NCBI RefSeq assembly: GCF_002197755.1
Contig: NZ_NHOT01000005.1
Span: 124,001-188,000 of the forward strand
Length of the DNA stretch: 64,000 bases
Direction of reading: 5' to 3'
Origin: Pedobacter sp. AJM
GTDB taxonomy: Bacteria; Bacteroidota; Bacteroidia; Sphingobacteriales; Sphingobacteriaceae
In this document: positions 63,077-64,000 of the stretch, piece by piece
Layout: every line of letters starts with the position of its first letter
Numbering within the stretch: the first letter of the stretch is position 1
The notes under the pieces: model-generated
What the model saw: the letters and a program-made list of their open reading frames with translations, nothing else
What the model was told of the DNA's origin: nothing
Database searches by the model: none
Translations under genes and position numbers: made by a program

Positions 63077-63878
63077 GTGCAATTATTTTTAGAATTGATT
63101 CAAATGTCTGCTCAATAAATGTTTTCCCTTCCTCGCCACGCCAGTCAACAGCACTCAATTTTTTATCTTGTCCAAGTAACTTCACCTGCCCCAGGATATC
63201 GTCTTTAATCACCTGAAAGGTTTCAAAACTTACCTGCTCACCTTTCAGTTGGGTAATTTTCTCCTGAAAACGCTGGGCTAGATGTTCATAAATATAATAG
63301 CCCCAGAAAACACAAAGCAGATCTGTCAACCCTTCTCCGGCCGCTGCCTGCTTGATATAATCTTCGAAGGCCTTAAGGTCATTTCCAGTCTGAGCGATGA
63401 TATGCTCCGTTACCTCAGCAAAAGCCTTGTTGGCAGCGGTTTCATCCATCCCCGCATCACCCGATGAGCAGTAAATCAGTAGGAAATCTATCACAGACTC
63501 CACGCTCATTCCAGCGATCTCGATTTCCAGCTCTGTTAGTACCTGCTCAAGGCCCCGCTCCGCTACATCAGTAAAAACAGAAAGAAATTTTCCCGCCGTC
63601 CTTAAGCCCGCTTTTCCAATGGAAGTAGACCTACCCTTACTGATATCCGCGGAACCTCCTCCGGTCTTGACCAGGTTCTTCAATGCCCCTCGCAGGTTAT
63701 TATCCCTTCTATCGATCAAACGCCGTTGGGCTTCCCCGTCGTCCTGTACATTATCGGCATCTTCATCTTCTCGCTGATCTTCCTCCACTGCATTTGCCAC
63801 CCTGGTAATTGCATTATTTAACGCACCCCAGTTCGGTTGATGCGGAACGCCCGGAATAATTCTTTGTGTGGTTCCCAT
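63066..63878 (-). CDS. qatB: QatB of the Qat anti-phage system
   Basis: 270 residues. It has no recognised catalytic motif, in keeping with QatB. The N-terminus is charged (NAVEEDQREDEDADNVQDD), followed by TGGGSADISKGRSTSIGKAG (basic, glycine-rich) and a mainly helical C-terminal half with FWGYYIYEHLAQRFQEKI. The position between the ATPase and qatC, the length and the GGGSAD-containing segment match qatB of known Qat loci. It starts four bases after the qatA stop. Identification rests mainly on context with qatC and qatD. Confidence 0.75.
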   Translation of the reverse strand: MGTTQRIIPGVPHQPNWGALNNAITRVANAVEEDQREDEDADNVQDDGEAQRRLIDRRDNNLRGALKNLVKTGGGSADISKGRSTSIGKAGLRTAGKFLSVFTDVAERGLEQVLTELEIEIAGMSVESVIDFLLIYCSSGDAGMDETAANKAFAEVTEHIIAQTGNDLKAFEDYIKQAAAGEGLTDLLCVFWGYYIYEHLAQRFQEKITQLKGEQVSFETFQVIKDDILGQVKLLGQDKKLSAVDWRGEEGKTFIEQTFESILKIIAHEN

Positions 63879-63882
63879 ATAG

Positions 63883-64000
63883 CTATTTTTGGTTTAATGC
63901 ATTGTATATGCTTGTACCTTTTTTAAAGGCCTTTATTACATTTTTTATTTCAGGATTCTTTCGCTCTGCTATTTGAAATTCACTTCTCAAACTAAAAGGA
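63883..64000 (-). CDS. qatA: C-terminal end of an upstream gene, presumably qatA (partial)
   Basis: The minus-strand frame ending with TAG at 63883-63885 is open to the right edge of the window and reads SLRSEFQIAERKNPEIKNVI then KAFKKGTSIYNALNQK. In Qat systems the KAP-type P-loop ATPase QatA precedes qatB, so this is most likely its last 38 residues. No ATPase motif is in view, so the name depends on the gene order alone. Confidence 0.6.
   Translation of the reverse strand, partial: PFSLRSEFQIAERKNPEIKNVIKAFKKGTSIYNALNQK

Noticed and set aside
1..64000. CRISPR arrays, tRNA, rRNA and riboswitches
   Set aside because: No regularly spaced direct repeats, cloverleaf-like sequences with a TTCGAAT-type arm, or conserved riboswitch cores were seen by eye; a covariance-model scan could still find some.

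Overview
The window looks like a chromosomal segment of a Bacteroidota bacterium of the Sphingobacteriaceae type, most like Pedobacter. This rests on AT-rich DNA, weak ribosome binding sites, promoters of the TTTG-N19-TAnnTTTG class, a TonB receptor with a carboxypeptidase-regulatory-like N-terminus, a DUF2795 protein, and the general look of housekeeping proteins such as GyrA, AlaS, YidC and PyrG. The genus is an inference; there is no rRNA or tRNA gene in the window to test it.

Layout. 1-5.3 kb: a lipoprotein-type ABC transporter operon, a MerC-like membrane protein divergent from a COG0523 metal-chaperone GTPase, and a TonB receptor. The divergent control region carries two copies of GCAA-N5-TTGC, and the receptor promoter is buried in a 36-bp palindrome, so this looks like a metal (probably zinc) acquisition locus. 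5.3-10.6 kb: thioesterase, a fused SpmA/SpmB-type membrane protein and an S9 peptidase. 10.9-15.4 kb: an MprF-type aminoacyl-phosphatidylglycerol synthase/flippase convergent with two tandem VirJ/AcvB-type hydrolases and a beta-barrel protein, a plausible lipid-modification and lipid-reversal module. 15.5-32 kb: core genes (yidC, pyrG, kdsB, deoxynucleoside kinase, trpS, plsC-like, gatC, an ABC transporter ATPase, PduO-type adenosyltransferase, ispD, queA, a MacB-like permease, an aminotransferase), interrupted by short interspersed repeats. 32-47 kb: a cation efflux protein, Nudix, VOC and YjbR proteins, an exonuclease/GIY-YIG fusion, two single-domain response regulators, a phytoene/squalene synthase with idi, a HipA-like kinase with DUF3037, an SF1 helicase and topoisomerase III. 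47-56.6 kb: alaS, an MFS exporter, gyrA and two paralogous TPR proteins.

56.6-64 kb (end of window) is an accessory defence island, all on the minus strand. Read in the direction of transcription it holds the end of qatA, then qatB, qatC (QueC-like) and qatD (TatD-like), which make a Qat anti-phage system. A three-gene cassette follows: an ABC-class AAA ATPase, an HNH nuclease whose start overlaps the ATPase stop, and a third protein with a KEYPFK-type N-terminal module like those seen in modified-DNA restriction proteins. The ATPase/HNH pair resembles Septu (PtuA/PtuB) in architecture but is long and carries an extra partner. This cassette is the best candidate here for an undescribed system. 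Its left edge lies in 56.6-56.86 kb, where a 44-codon ORF may be a gene remnant.

No tRNA, rRNA, CRISPR array, insertion sequence or replication origin was seen. The two ends of the window cut through genes (an ABC permease on the left, qatA on the right).
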